Source: Zygnema cylindricum
Taxonomy: Eukaryota > Streptophyta > Zygnematophyceae > Zygnematales > Zygnemataceae
Assembly (NCBI GenBank): GCA_037447655.1
Contig: JBBHKE010000943.1
Coordinates: 139,550 to 203,549, forward strand
Reading direction: 5' to 3'
Length of the DNA stretch: 64,000 nt
How positions within the stretch are numbered: position 1 is the stretch's first letter; each line of letters begins with the position of its first letter. A model generated the notes under the pieces. It worked only from the letters and a program-made list of their open reading frames with translations. It did not search any database and was not told the DNA's origin. The translations under genes and the position numbers were made by a program. Positions 1 through 10,304 of this stretch are shown here, piece after piece.

Positions 1-16
1 CTTTGGTCCTCGCCTT

Positions 17-268
17 TATCGTAAGTTGTGTTATGGGCTTTTCATGTGATCTTTTTAGATCGCTACTTTGGTCGGTGACTGTCCGATCGTCCGAATCTGA
101 CGGTGAAAATAATAAATTTGGTCTGAATGTTTTAATTGGTCCAATTTTTGGTCCGAATGTTTTAATTGGTCTGAATACGTCCCCGATTACAATATGGCTC
201 TTAAGGTCATATTGTATGTTTTGCATACAATAGACATATTGTATGGGCCTACTTTCACCTTACTTTTG
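17..268 (+). repeat. Parent dispersed repeat, copy without MITE insertions
   Basis: Two blocks, 17-104 and 186-268, recur in inverted orientation at 58943-59030 and 57281-57359. The first block is 88 bp in both places and differs at about 8 positions by my count. Between the blocks this copy has only 81 bp, whereas the other copy has about 1.58 kb, nearly all of it two MITEs with 3-bp target duplications. The second block contains repeated TACAATAT/ATATTGTA words. I see no open frame of note. The class of the parent repeat is unknown, and it may extend left of the window. Confidence 0.7.
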
Positions 269-420
269 AACCATGCTACAAACCTATCAACCCCATAATA
301 AACACATGCAGATGTACAGTCTCGTACTCTCGTGGAACTCAAGACCCCTCGTGGCTGTTCACATGGTACTGTAGTTACTTTCTCATGAACGTTAAAGTTC
401 TTTCATGAAACGTTGACTAA

Positions 421-1872
421 GGGTGAAGTTCCATCAAGCGAAAAGTGGCGTTTCTAACAAAAATCCGCGACACTCCGTACCAGATCGTACCGCCTATTTT
501 GTTTTTATACAAAAACCAACATTACAAAAAATCTTGTCGATACTCTCCGGAGGTCTTGGAGGTAATACTGGCCGTCGGATGTTCATCTTCGACGAGTTCG
601 CTTCAATTTTCTCTGTTAGACTCAACTCACCTCGACGAGGTGGGTTGGCATACACAGATAAAAAAATGTGACACGGTGGACAATTAAGCTACGTGTCATG
701 ATGGAAAACCAACGAAAAATCTTAAGATTTGCACATGACACGCGGTTTCTAAAATATAACAGAAAATAAAAACGATATTTCGTAACACTCCCTCGTCACG
801 CTATTTTTGGTAACTTTTGTTCGTCACACTATTTCTCTCAAAGGACTTTCGTTTGTTCGAAAGCTGAAACCCTAAAAAATGAGCTGGCGTAGCGTCTACA
901 AAAAATATAAAATATTTGTCAAAAGTATAAAATATTTGTCGTATTATTACTTCGTACGCAGGTACACAGTACGCAAGTCAAGATTTGAAGTTAAGTTTGT
1001 CGGTGCTAAAAATCTGAAAGATATTCAATATCGGATCGTAGCTTGCGTGGCGCTAGTCAATTTAAAACACGTGGCTTACAACTCTACGTGATGGAACTTC
1101 GACTCAGGGTGAGGTTCCATTAGGGAAAATATGCCGTTGTTTACAGAAAACCGTACTGTTTCGTACAGTGCCGTACCAAAAAAAAAATTGTCAGAAAAAC
1201 AAGCCTACTGAATGAGGGATTTGATTCTCCACGTTTATGGGCGTAAACATGGACCGTCGGATGCATAATCGGATACGCCATCGTCTGACACTTTCAGTTC
1301 GCAACAAGTGACCCGGAGTAGGTCAATTTTTAGAGCCTGAACGAATAGCATTGTGCCTCGTGGAAAAGTGAACAAATATCCACGACGACCGCGCGACCAG
1401 GTGGGTACACGTCGCATATGACATGTGCCTTCCGCCAGGGAGGATGCGAGGCCACCGGAAGCCGCAAGAAAATCTTTGACGGAGGATATTGTTTCACGCT
1501 TCTGTTGCCATCCACTAACCATTCTGACATTTTCGTACGCTTTTACAAATCTTAATTTTCGCCCGCCCGTACAGATTTTATTCATACGCCGTACGAGTCA
1601 ATTTTTTACCTTCGTTGGTAAAACTCTGTGGTCACAATTTGTCGTCAGAGATTCTGTAAAGATTACCAGAATCGCATTCATAAATAACGTGGACCAATCA
1701 AAATGTGATACGCGAAAAAAATGTCGGTTACTGACCCGACACAATGGAACGGTCGCTTCAGTAAACGAATTTTTGACGTTTACTGAGACCGCCTAATGGA
1801 ACAACGCTCTCAATCGACCCGGTCTGTAGAGTTTGCCGTACAATTACAGAAACGTATGATGGAACTTCACCC
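421..1872. mobile_element. Composite PIF/Harbinger-like MITE
   Basis: The ends are a perfect 16-bp inverted repeat: GGGTGAAGTTCCATCA at 421-436 and its complement at 1857-1872. They are flanked by TAA at 418-420 and 1873-1875. This 3-bp TAA/TTA duplication with G-rich ends is the PIF/Harbinger signature. A second pair of imperfect ends sits back to back in the middle (1089-1103 and 1107-1120), separated by TCA, so the unit looks like two related elements of about 680 and 765 bp joined head to tail. A near-perfect hairpin with core CACCTCG/CGAGGTG lies at 622-646. No transposase reading frame was recognised, so it is non-autonomous. Confidence 0.75.
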
Positions 1873-1875
1873 TAA

Positions 1876-2215
1876 AATGTTTAGTTACTACGTGGTGAAA
1901 AAACATCAACACTATTAGCGATAGATCATCCACCGTATATCATTATAGCTTCAATGTTTTTAGCCCATCTTTGACAAAGTCGTCTTTTGTCGTGCACACT
2001 TTGTTAATTTGACGCCTCTAAAGGTAAGGGCGTTACCCTATTGGCGGTCTGCAAACGGAATTGTGCAAAAGGAAAAGTTGATTAGGCCAAGAAACCGTCG
2101 ATGCTAATTATCAGCAGGCCGTACTATCTGCTGTCTTGGACATTGCTGCTGTGGTCTGTAGGAAGCCAGTCTTCCAGTTGTTTGCAAGTGCCACGGAAGG
2201 TCGGAGACTTACGCC
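1876..2215 (+). promoter_or_regulatory. 5' flank of the acetylornithine deacetylase gene
   Basis: About 340 bp separate the composite MITE from the deacetylase start codon. The promoter and 5' UTR should lie here, but no clear TATA box or other recognisable element stands out. The word CTATTAGCGAT near 1912-1922 also occurs in dispersed repeats elsewhere in the window (43.4 kb, 55.9 kb and 56.9 kb). Confidence 0.3.
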
Positions 2216-5200
2216 ATGGCCGTGGAGGATCTTGTGCTGGATGCCAGCATGTTCGTAGACCTGCTTGGACGTTTGGTTGGAGAGGCAAAGTATTTGCAGG
2301 TAGGAGGGAGGGGAAGGAGAGGGAGGGAGGCAGGCAGAAATGGGAAGAGGGAGCGGAAGGGAGAGGAGGGATTTGGGAACCGAATTGTTGGTGACAATTC
2401 ATTTAACGGAAAGGCTTTTTGCTGACACGAAGGAGATAGCATTTATTCCTAGAGTCGACTAAACTACGGTATTTTTGTCCTCTCTGTCTGCTCAAATAAT
2501 GAGGGAAACAATTTGTCCTGAGTGTACCTATTTGTAATGATTTTTTGCGAGCGACTTTATTTTGTGTTCATTGGAATGCCAAATGATGAAACGCAGTCCT
2601 TAGGAAACCTGATAAGTATGCAACTCAGATGGCATGGATTACTATTATTTGCCCTTTTTTGTCATGTGTCAACAATGGCACACTCATTTGATAGTGTAAG
2701 CTGTTCTATTTTTCTAGTGTATTTCGAAGTATTCCGCAGTGTTCTGGTGTTTTTTTATTGACAATTCTTGTACAACTGGGAAATGTGCCCGTTCCTTGAA
2801 TTTTTGCGATGCAGGAGATTGGCCTCTCAAAGAATCAGGAAAAAAAATCATTCTACACTTCTCCGTCCCGGTCTGTTTTTGCCACACTTCAGATTAGTGT
2901 ATAAGCATACTGTAGAATCAAACATTTTTCGTGCAGTCAAGGGCGTTTAACCCCGTGATCGACCGTTGGATTTTCTTTCTGAGGCAAGCAATCGAAAGGA
3001 AATGGTCTTCACTTTTGATTTTGATGTCAGATTGAAAATCGGAAAATTGTGTGATGTGAAAAAGTACTTTTGACTGCCCAAAAAATGTTTAACTCTAAGA
3101 ACAATGGGCTTATCACATGGACAAATCTGTATCCATATCACCTGCATTGTAGTGTTATTCAAATTAGAATCAATACTGGATTTTTTTTGGCAGTAAAGCA
3201 ATCAGCGGTGCAATTTCTGAACACCTGCAAGTGAACTGGATGTGAAGGATATTAGAAGTTTCAAGTTTTTACCGAATATTTCTGTCATTTTGGAGAATAT
3301 ACGTCTTTGACACAAGTAGACTTTTCTGACAAGAGTATTTTATGTTTCAGAAATGTTAATGTTGTCCAACATATTCTTGTTTTAAAGTTTGTGGGTGTTA
3401 CCAGTTTTCACATAGGTCCTTTATTCTGTTACATGAAATAGTGTAGACTGGACTTTTTATGTTACAATTAAATTTTCAGGTTTCGTGGATAAGTGATTCG
3501 TGATGATATGCCGGTTAATTTTGAAATTTCTAAAATGGAGATTAGCATGGAGGAGTTTATGTTGTGTGATCATGTGTAATCAATATAGTGAGATTCATTA
3601 AATTTTGTAGCGGATGTCGCCTAACTTTAAGCAGTTGTGTTTTTTAAATGTTACTTTGGCCATATTCAGTTGACCAATTTCGTTATCCTGTCTGTATTAT
3701 GATGTACTTGGATGTAACCACAGTGACTCTAGGATTTCCTTAAGCTCTCAAGGTTACCAGTTTCTATCTTCAGTTTTTTTCTCTTTTAATTTTTCATATT
3801 GGAAGTTACATCAAGTGTGCGTTTTTTACAAATTAGTTGTTGAAATTGAGTTCTCTTGTACCTTTGTCGCATCTCAGCGCGAAAGCATTATCACTTACTT
3901 CTCCAAAATAATGTAACAAAGGAATATTTTTGTAATCCCTATGACCATTTGCTCAGCAACTGAATTGCCAAAGAATTACGCATCTCCAAACAATTTTGTG
4001 TTTTCTGTTAAATTGAAAAACCTCTTAAGGATTCTTTGCGCTCTAGAGGCAATTGTTTTGCTTGATTTCATATTTTATGTTTTTTTCTTCTATGTATTAC
4101 AGAATAAGTTTCCAGAACATGTGCCTCGAGAGGACAGAGCCGTCCGACATGTTCTAGATGTGCTACAGCCACTAAGGTGCTTTTCCACCAATATCATTCT
4201 AATCAACACAATCATGTCCTAAGAAAAAGAAGAGGTCGAGATTTTGCTGCTGCAATCTGTGATTTCTCCTTTTTAGACAGATTATTCAGCGGTAGTATTA
4301 ACGTCACCCTTGTAGGTGCGCGTTCTTTTTTAACAAAACTTAAGAATCATTGAAGGAATAGGTAGCATGGATCAAGCGGGTTCTTGATGATACCTTACTG
4401 GTTTATCTCTATCCTTCCTAGTTTGTTTTCATGTTTATATTCACATTTTTTCACTGTGGTCAACTCTTGATTGCTTAGTTCATAGCAGCGGTTCTGATAG
4501 TGGTCTTGTTTTTTGCAGCGAAGAGGAGGGTGGCCCTCTGAAGATTCGCCATATTTCATATACAGAAGGTAGAGGCAATCTTATACTGGAGTACCCTGGA
4601 ACAGAGCCTGGAAAAATCCTCAGTTTTGTAGGTTGCCACATGGACGTCGTAACAGCCAATCCTGAGGACTGGGTAAGCCTTTCAGTTTTTTGAATACATG
4701 TCAAATTTAGCCATGTTTTTACACTACTGCACGCAAAATATCAGTTAACGTAGAAATTTAACTGATTGGATGTGTGAAGTGCAGGAATATGACCCGTTTA
4801 GTCTCAGTGTGGAGGGGGATAAGCTTCGAGGCCGTGGCACAACTGACTGTTTGGGACATGTGGCTCTCGTTACGGACCTTTTCCGTCAACTGGCAGTTTC
4901 AAAACCGTCTCTTAAGTCGACTGTTGTGGCTGTGTTTATAGCTAACGAAGAGGATTCTTCGCAGCCTGGTGTTGGAGTGGATGCATTAGTCAAGGAAGGG
5001 CTCCTCGATCACCTCAAGGAGGGACCTTTGTGAGCATTTAAGCCCTTGATTAACAGTACTAGGTTTTGTGGCCATTGGAGTTACTAAATTATTAGCATTA
5101 AGCGGTATTTGATGTTAACGACACTTCCTTATGGTTAGGTGATGTGGCTCATTTTGGGCCAAACTTATAACTAGTGCTATTAAAGCTACGTCATAGTTTC

Positions 5201-8200
5201 TGGTCAAAAAATCTGCAAGCAAATTAAAATTGCAGTAATCTGTAGACTTTCAAGTCTAGCTGTGATCTCTGTAGGCTTTGAAGTTTGCGAAAAGATTTGA
5301 TCTCAAGGCCTTCGTGAGAGTTATAAAGTTGGTAAATATGCCAACCAATATGTAAAAACCTATGTTTATTACTCATACTGGTCATGGTAATACTGTAATT
5401 GGTGTATGGGGCTCTGACATTTCGGAGGTGCTTCCATGTTTCAGGTTTTGGGTCGACACAGCCGACAAGCAGCCCTGTATCGGCACCGGAGGCATGGCCG
5501 CATGGAAATTACAAGCAACAGGGAAACTGTTCCACAGTGGCCTGCCTCACAAGGTTTGTCCCCTCCCCTCCCCCCTCTCCCTCACTTCTCTCTCGCTCTT
5601 GGTCTCCCTCTCCATCCCCCTCTCTCTCCCCCTCCCCTCTCTCACTTGAATACTTTGACAAGGCCTTCGCTCGTTCCTATTGGACGGTATGTGTTTCAGG
5701 CTATCAATCCGATTGAGCTTGCTATGGATGGCCTTTCTGAGATTCAACGACGCTTTTATGACGAGTTCCCGGCACACAAAGAGGAGGAACGTTATGGATT
5801 CGCCACTCCATCGACTTTGAAACCCACCCAATGGAGCTGTGAGGATCATTTTGCTATTTGTGAAAGTTCCAGACTGTCATGACATGATATAACTTCATTT
5901 TTTGGAACTTCATTCATGTCCTTGGTAATCAGTTTTGGTTATTGTGTCTGTCCACTATTGAAGGCTTAGGAGCTGTTGGTTATGTCTGGGCACTTGGGGA
6001 TCAGATCCGGGCGGTAGTATTAACCAAATTCCTGGAGAGTGTACCATTTCAGGAGACGTAAGGTAAGGCTTTTTTTTTTCATATGTTCCTTAACAGCTTC
6101 GTTTTTGTACGTTGTATCGTCGTAAGAATTGGGATTTTTGTTTTGTTTTTGTTATTCTACACACTTTACTGATTTTATTGGGGCATTGTTGGGTTCTTGC
6201 AGAATCACGCCATTTTACAGGTAACTCAATATCTCTATGCTTTAGTTTTCTTTTTTCAATTGTAACAAATTATTGTTGTCATCCGCTTCATCGTCATTTT
6301 TATGAAGTGTTTTTGTCCACAAAAATCTGTTTCAGGCTGTTATGGTCTTTGAACAGCAGTTGAGAATTTGGGGCAATTTGTCGTATCGTTATTAGGACAG
6401 TCATTCTTTCTTTTTTCAACTTGAATCGGTGGTTTTAACATCACTTCTTTATATGTTTTTCTTTGTCACAGTACTACAGAAGTTGTGTCTGCAATAAAGG
6501 GATATGTTGAGGACATAAACAATAATATCGAATCTCTTGCCTCACATGGACCATGTTCCAAATACGTTTTGCCTGAGGAAGGTCTTAAAGGAAGGTAAGC
6601 TCCATTCTGAAGACTGTAAAGAACCTCCATTTTTTTTTTATATGTATTGGACTGCCAAATATTTACCTTAAACGTTTCTGAAGCTTTTTTCTTTTGGAGA
6701 GGGTGTCGAAATTTGTCAACATGTTATGATTCTCAGTACAACTGGTTATGAAAACGAACCGTGTGTGAAAACAATTGTTTGTGATTCTTAAAATATATTG
6801 TAGAATGTTTTATGAAACCAAACTTTTAATGAAAGCAGGGGTTGGTGGGACCGGGCCGGTTTGGTGCAGATTGACTATTGAATTTGAAAAAACAATGATG
6901 TCAGGGGTAGCATGTAATCTTGATTCGCCGGGTTTTCATGCATTGTGTGATGCGACAGAAGCAGTTATTGGTCATGTGAAACCGTATTCGATTACGGGAT
7001 CATTGCCATGTATCCGAGAACTCCAGGTCTGGATGCATATTGGTTCTGTTAAAGCTTATACTTCCAACAGATCCCCTCCTGTCACAAATAATCAAACATT
7101 GAACAACAATTTTTTGATTATGGGTTTGTTTTTGTATACACGTGTATTCTAAAGCCTCCTTTAACATTCATACAAGGAACAAGGCACGATGTAACATTTA
7201 CAGCGTTTCTTCAAACAGTTAAAGGGAATATTTTACCTACAAATGACAACTTCCTTCGAATGGGCTAAAATCCTATGTCAAATTGGTGGATCCGATATGA
7301 TGCTCAAAAAGTGTGCCTAACCAAGTTAGTTAACAACAGAACATAGTCCTTCTGAAGTACGCCGTGAATCACTATTAGCGTCAATAGCATTAATCTGGTC
7401 CCGGTAGTTTTTGCCCTCTGACCACAAAATAATGTTGTTAATGCATTTTGTTTTTTTCTTAACGCTAATTCTTTTAGCTGTTCAAAAGCGTCCACGTCAA
7501 TTGAGTTCTTAATTCTATTTTATGATGTTGGGTCAAAAGCACACTGGGTCGAATTCGAGTGATCAACTGATGGGCGGTGTAGTTCCCCACTAATTCCCAC
7601 TTCCGGATATTTTATTTGCAGGATGCCGGCTTCGATGTGCAAACAGTGGGATACGGTATGATTTTCATTCCTTCCTTCCTCTATTTTTCGTTGTCACCTT
7701 TTGATTGTTGTGTGAAGGTGCATATACATGATTGCCCTACCACTCGTTAGTCATATCTGTGCACTTTTGGTTTTTTGTTCCCACTAGTAAATCAACGCCC
7801 GTTACACGGGCATGTACCTGTCCAGTTTATCATGCCCGTACTGCGGACGCACGGCAACGTCACGTTGTGCCAGCGGTACGGCGGTCTGTACCGCTGACGC
7901 ACGGCAGCGTCACGTTGTGCCAGCGGTACGGCGGTCTGTACCGCTGACGCACGGCAACGTCACATTGTGCCAGCGGTACGGCGGTCCGTACTGCGGACGA
8001 TCGCACGGCGTCCGCACGGCAACGTTACACTACATTGTGCCAGCTGTCTGGCGGTCTGTACACCGACGGTTGGCAACGTTATATTACGTTAGTGGTACGG
8101 CAGTCTGTACACCGACGGTTGGCAATGTCATATTACGCCAGCCGTACGGCAGTATGTACAGCGACCGCTGGCAAGCGTAGAATTATGCCACCCGGCGGCA

Positions 8201-9349
8201 GCGTGTAATTATGCCAGCCGGCGGCAGCGTATAATTATGGCATCGTAAAGTTATGCTGCTGGCGGCATCGTAGAAAATTGCCAGCCGGCGGCAGCGTAGA
8301 AAATTGCCAGCAGGTGGCAGCGTAGAAAATTGCCAGCGGCCGGCAACGTAGAAAATTGCCAGCCGGCGGCAGCGTAGAAAATTGCCAGCCGGTGGCAGCG
8401 TAGAAAATTGCCAGCGGCCAGCAACGTAGAAAATTGTCACCCGGCGGCAGCGTAGAAAATTGCCAGCCGGTGGCAACGTAGAAAATTGCCAGCCGGCGGC
8501 AGCGTAGAAAATTGCCAGCGGCCAGCAACGTAGAAAATTGCCAGCCGGCGGCAGCGTAGAAAATTGCCAGCCGGTGGCAACGTAGGAAATTGCCAGCCGG
8601 CGGCAGTGTAGAAAATTGCCAGGAGGTGGCAGCGTAGAAAATTGCCAGCGGCCGGCAACGTAGAAAATTGCCAGCCGGCGGCAGCGTAGAAAATTGCCAG
8701 CCGGTGGCAGCGTAGAAAATTGCCAGCGGCCAGCAACGTAGAAAATTGCCAGCCGGCGGCAGCGTAGAAAATTGCCAGCGGGGGGGCAGCAGCGTAGAAT
8801 TATGCCAACTGTCGGCAGCGTAGAATTACGCCAACTGTCGACAGCGTAGAATCTCGCCATCCGGCGGCAGCGTAGAATTATGCTGGCCGGCGGCAGCGTA
8901 GAATTATGCTGGCCGGCGGCAGCGTAGAATTATGCCAGCAGGCGGGCGGCAGCGTAGAATTGTGCCACGGTACAGCGGTCTGTACCGCGACGGGCGGCAG
9001 CGCTACATTGTGCCCGTGGTACGACCGTCCGTACTGCGTGTGACAGAAAAAAATCGCGTGTGACAGAAAAAAATCGAGACAGACACAGCGCCTATATAAG
9101 GGTTTCCCCGAAGGCGAACAACGTTCTCTTATTTATATACTGATGATAGTTATAGATGTAGCAAGTGACACTACAAATTGTTACAAATTACAAACAGAAC
9201 ATCTTGTGTTTTGATGTACTCTGATTTTTTGTCGTTTTGGTCCAGGTCTCATGTCGACATATCATGCAAGAAACGAATATTGTCTGCTTTCGGATTTCAA
9301 AGATGGTTTCCGTGTGCTTGCTCGCATCATCAGCAAGCTTGGAAATTGA
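2216..9349 (+). CDS. Acetylornithine deacetylase (M20 family), plant NAOD/ArgE-like, 12 exons
   Basis: Predicted 432-aa protein; the Arabidopsis family member At4g17830 is about 440 aa. Exons: 2216-2299, 4103-4176, 4519-4672, 4785-5029, 5445-5553, 5700-5838, 6005-6062, 6203-6220 (an 18-nt microexon), 6472-6594, 6870-7026, 7622-7655, 9246-9349. All junctions are GT-AG and phases match throughout. The family hydrolyses the acetyl group of N-acetylornithine in the ornithine/arginine route and uses two metal ions. Seen here: CHMDVV (metal His93, Asp95), GRGTTD (Asp125), ANEED (catalytic Glu159, metal Glu160) and HSGLPHK in the dimerisation lid. The start ATG gives a family-like N-terminus; no obvious transit peptide was seen, but an upstream in-frame start cannot be excluded. 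The whole catalytic set is intact, so the gene looks functional. The last intron is swollen by tandem repeats. The in vivo role of plant NAOD (deacetylation versus acetyl recycling) is debated. Confidence 0.93.
2302..2368 (+). repeat. Purine-rich (GGGA)n-like tract in intron 1
   Basis: A G/A-only stretch begins right after the exon 1 donor of the deacetylase gene. It makes overlapping open frames on both strands that are compositional artefacts. Confidence 0.6.
5559..5647 (+). repeat. Pyrimidine-rich tract in intron 5
   Basis: C/T-rich low complexity fills most of the short intron between deacetylase exons 5 and 6. It may double as an extended polypyrimidine region, though the acceptor used is about 50 bp further on. 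Confidence 0.6.
7857..8170 (+). repeat. 50-bp tandem repeat, decaying rightward
   Basis: The block starting CACGTTGTGCCAGCGGTACG recurs at 7861, 7911 and 7961, an exact 50-bp period. More diverged copies, with GGCGGTCTGTAC and an ACACCGACGGTTGGCAA variant, run to about 8170. GC content is well above that of the surrounding intron. It lies in intron 11 of the deacetylase gene and leads directly into the 26-bp array. A related partial unit reappears at about 8968-9030, just past that array. Confidence 0.85.
8175..8967 (+). repeat. 26-bp minisatellite with higher-order structure
   Basis: About 30 tandem units of the form GCCAGC-variable-GCGTAGAAAATT, each 26 bp, with flanking units ending in GTAGAATTATG. 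Unit variants differ in the middle (CCGGCGG, CCGGTGG, CGGCCGG/CGGCCAG, CAGGTGG). The order of variants repeats: the CAGGTGG-type unit at 8312 recurs at 8624, 312 bp or exactly 12 units apart, with the same variants following. Because 26 is not a multiple of 3, the minus strand stays open in more than one frame and gives repetitive pseudo-proteins; these are not genes. The array is intronic (deacetylase intron 11). Confidence 0.92.
9034..9120 (+). promoter_or_regulatory. Promoter-like block with TATA box after the tandem arrays
   Basis: A 20-bp unit, GCGTGTGACAGAAAAAAATC, occurs twice in a row at 9036-9075. About 15 bp further on comes CCTATATAAGGG (9091-9102), a strong plant TATA box, followed by GAAGGCGAACAACG. 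Tandem repeats upstream of a TATA box resemble the U3 of some plant LTRs. The block is inside the last intron of the deacetylase gene, about 130 bp before its final exon. No matching LTR ends or second LTR were found, so an LTR remnant is only a hypothesis. Confidence 0.4.
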
Positions 9350-10304
9350 TTCGACTCGTTGGAGTTAATATATTTGCCCAATTTACGAGCGATTTGCTAC
9401 TACTAGTCTCCTCATCTTCCTGGGATCATTTAGCACGGGGAAGTTGATTACAGGAAAAGTTTGCGTACTTCATGCGTTTCTGTAATATTTCCCGACTTTT
9501 ACATATCTACTACGTTCTATGTTCTAAGTGACGTGACTTTCGCTGACAGGGCTTGTTTAGTAATGGCCGGTTGCCATTTGTAATCTAGGTTCATCTTCAA
9601 TGTACATATGGAGAGTAGTAAATGTAAATGTTGCAGTTGTTGTTCTTGTTGTTGTTATTGTTGCAAATGGTGTTTTTGCAATACATAAATGCTTATGTTT
9701 TCAGAGCTATAGTTATGATGAGTCTGTGGGCAGCATTACAGCATCGACTGTGGAAGTGCAGTTGGAATCGCTTTTGTGATTATTCTCTTTAAATAAAAGC
9801 TTTGAAACTTGCATCCGACATTTTTGGAAAAATGGGCAGTCAAGCTTTGTTGTATTTTGTTTAGTTTTTTACACGTTGATAACTTCAAGCATTCATAGAA
9901 TCAACCTCTACTAGAACAAGATATCGTAAAGCCCAAAATGGTTCTAATCAGAGAACTGGGAAGTGTGCTTCAGGAGCTTAGAGCTTAATACATGCATAGT
10001 TGGTTTTCTCTTTATTATTAAGTAGCAATAATCCTGCAAATTAATAGAATTTCGATGAAGAAGATACAGGGGTATATATAACATTGTGTTTGCAGATTCC
10101 TAGTTCAAAACCTACATCATAGTCATGTACATGTAGCAATGTTTGCTATTTGCAAGCAAGTTTCTCTTCATTGCAATATTTGCGACATTTAGTGTGGCAT
10201 CCTCCTGATACCCGCATTTGATGCGAAGAACATGTCTCCGCCACGATCGTCAAAGCTTGCAAGCAGGCCACACGGACTACCAACAGATACCGACATTTTA
10301 CATA
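9350..10304. other. Convergent intergenic region
   Basis: This is the tail-to-tail gap between the deacetylase and the KELP-like gene. It should hold both 3' UTRs. AATAAA-type words occur near 9793 on the plus strand. A (TTG)n-rich stretch lies at about 9636-9665. No coding exon is seen. Confidence 0.5.

Noticed and set aside
8183-8860. Long minus-strand ORFs with a repeated NFLRCRRLAIFY-type peptide
   Set aside because: They are translations of the 26-bp minisatellite. The period is not a multiple of 3, similar peptides appear in overlapping frames, and the array is intronic.
8175-8967. CRISPR-like array
   Set aside because: Units are directly adjacent variants with no unique spacers, and this is a eukaryotic intron.
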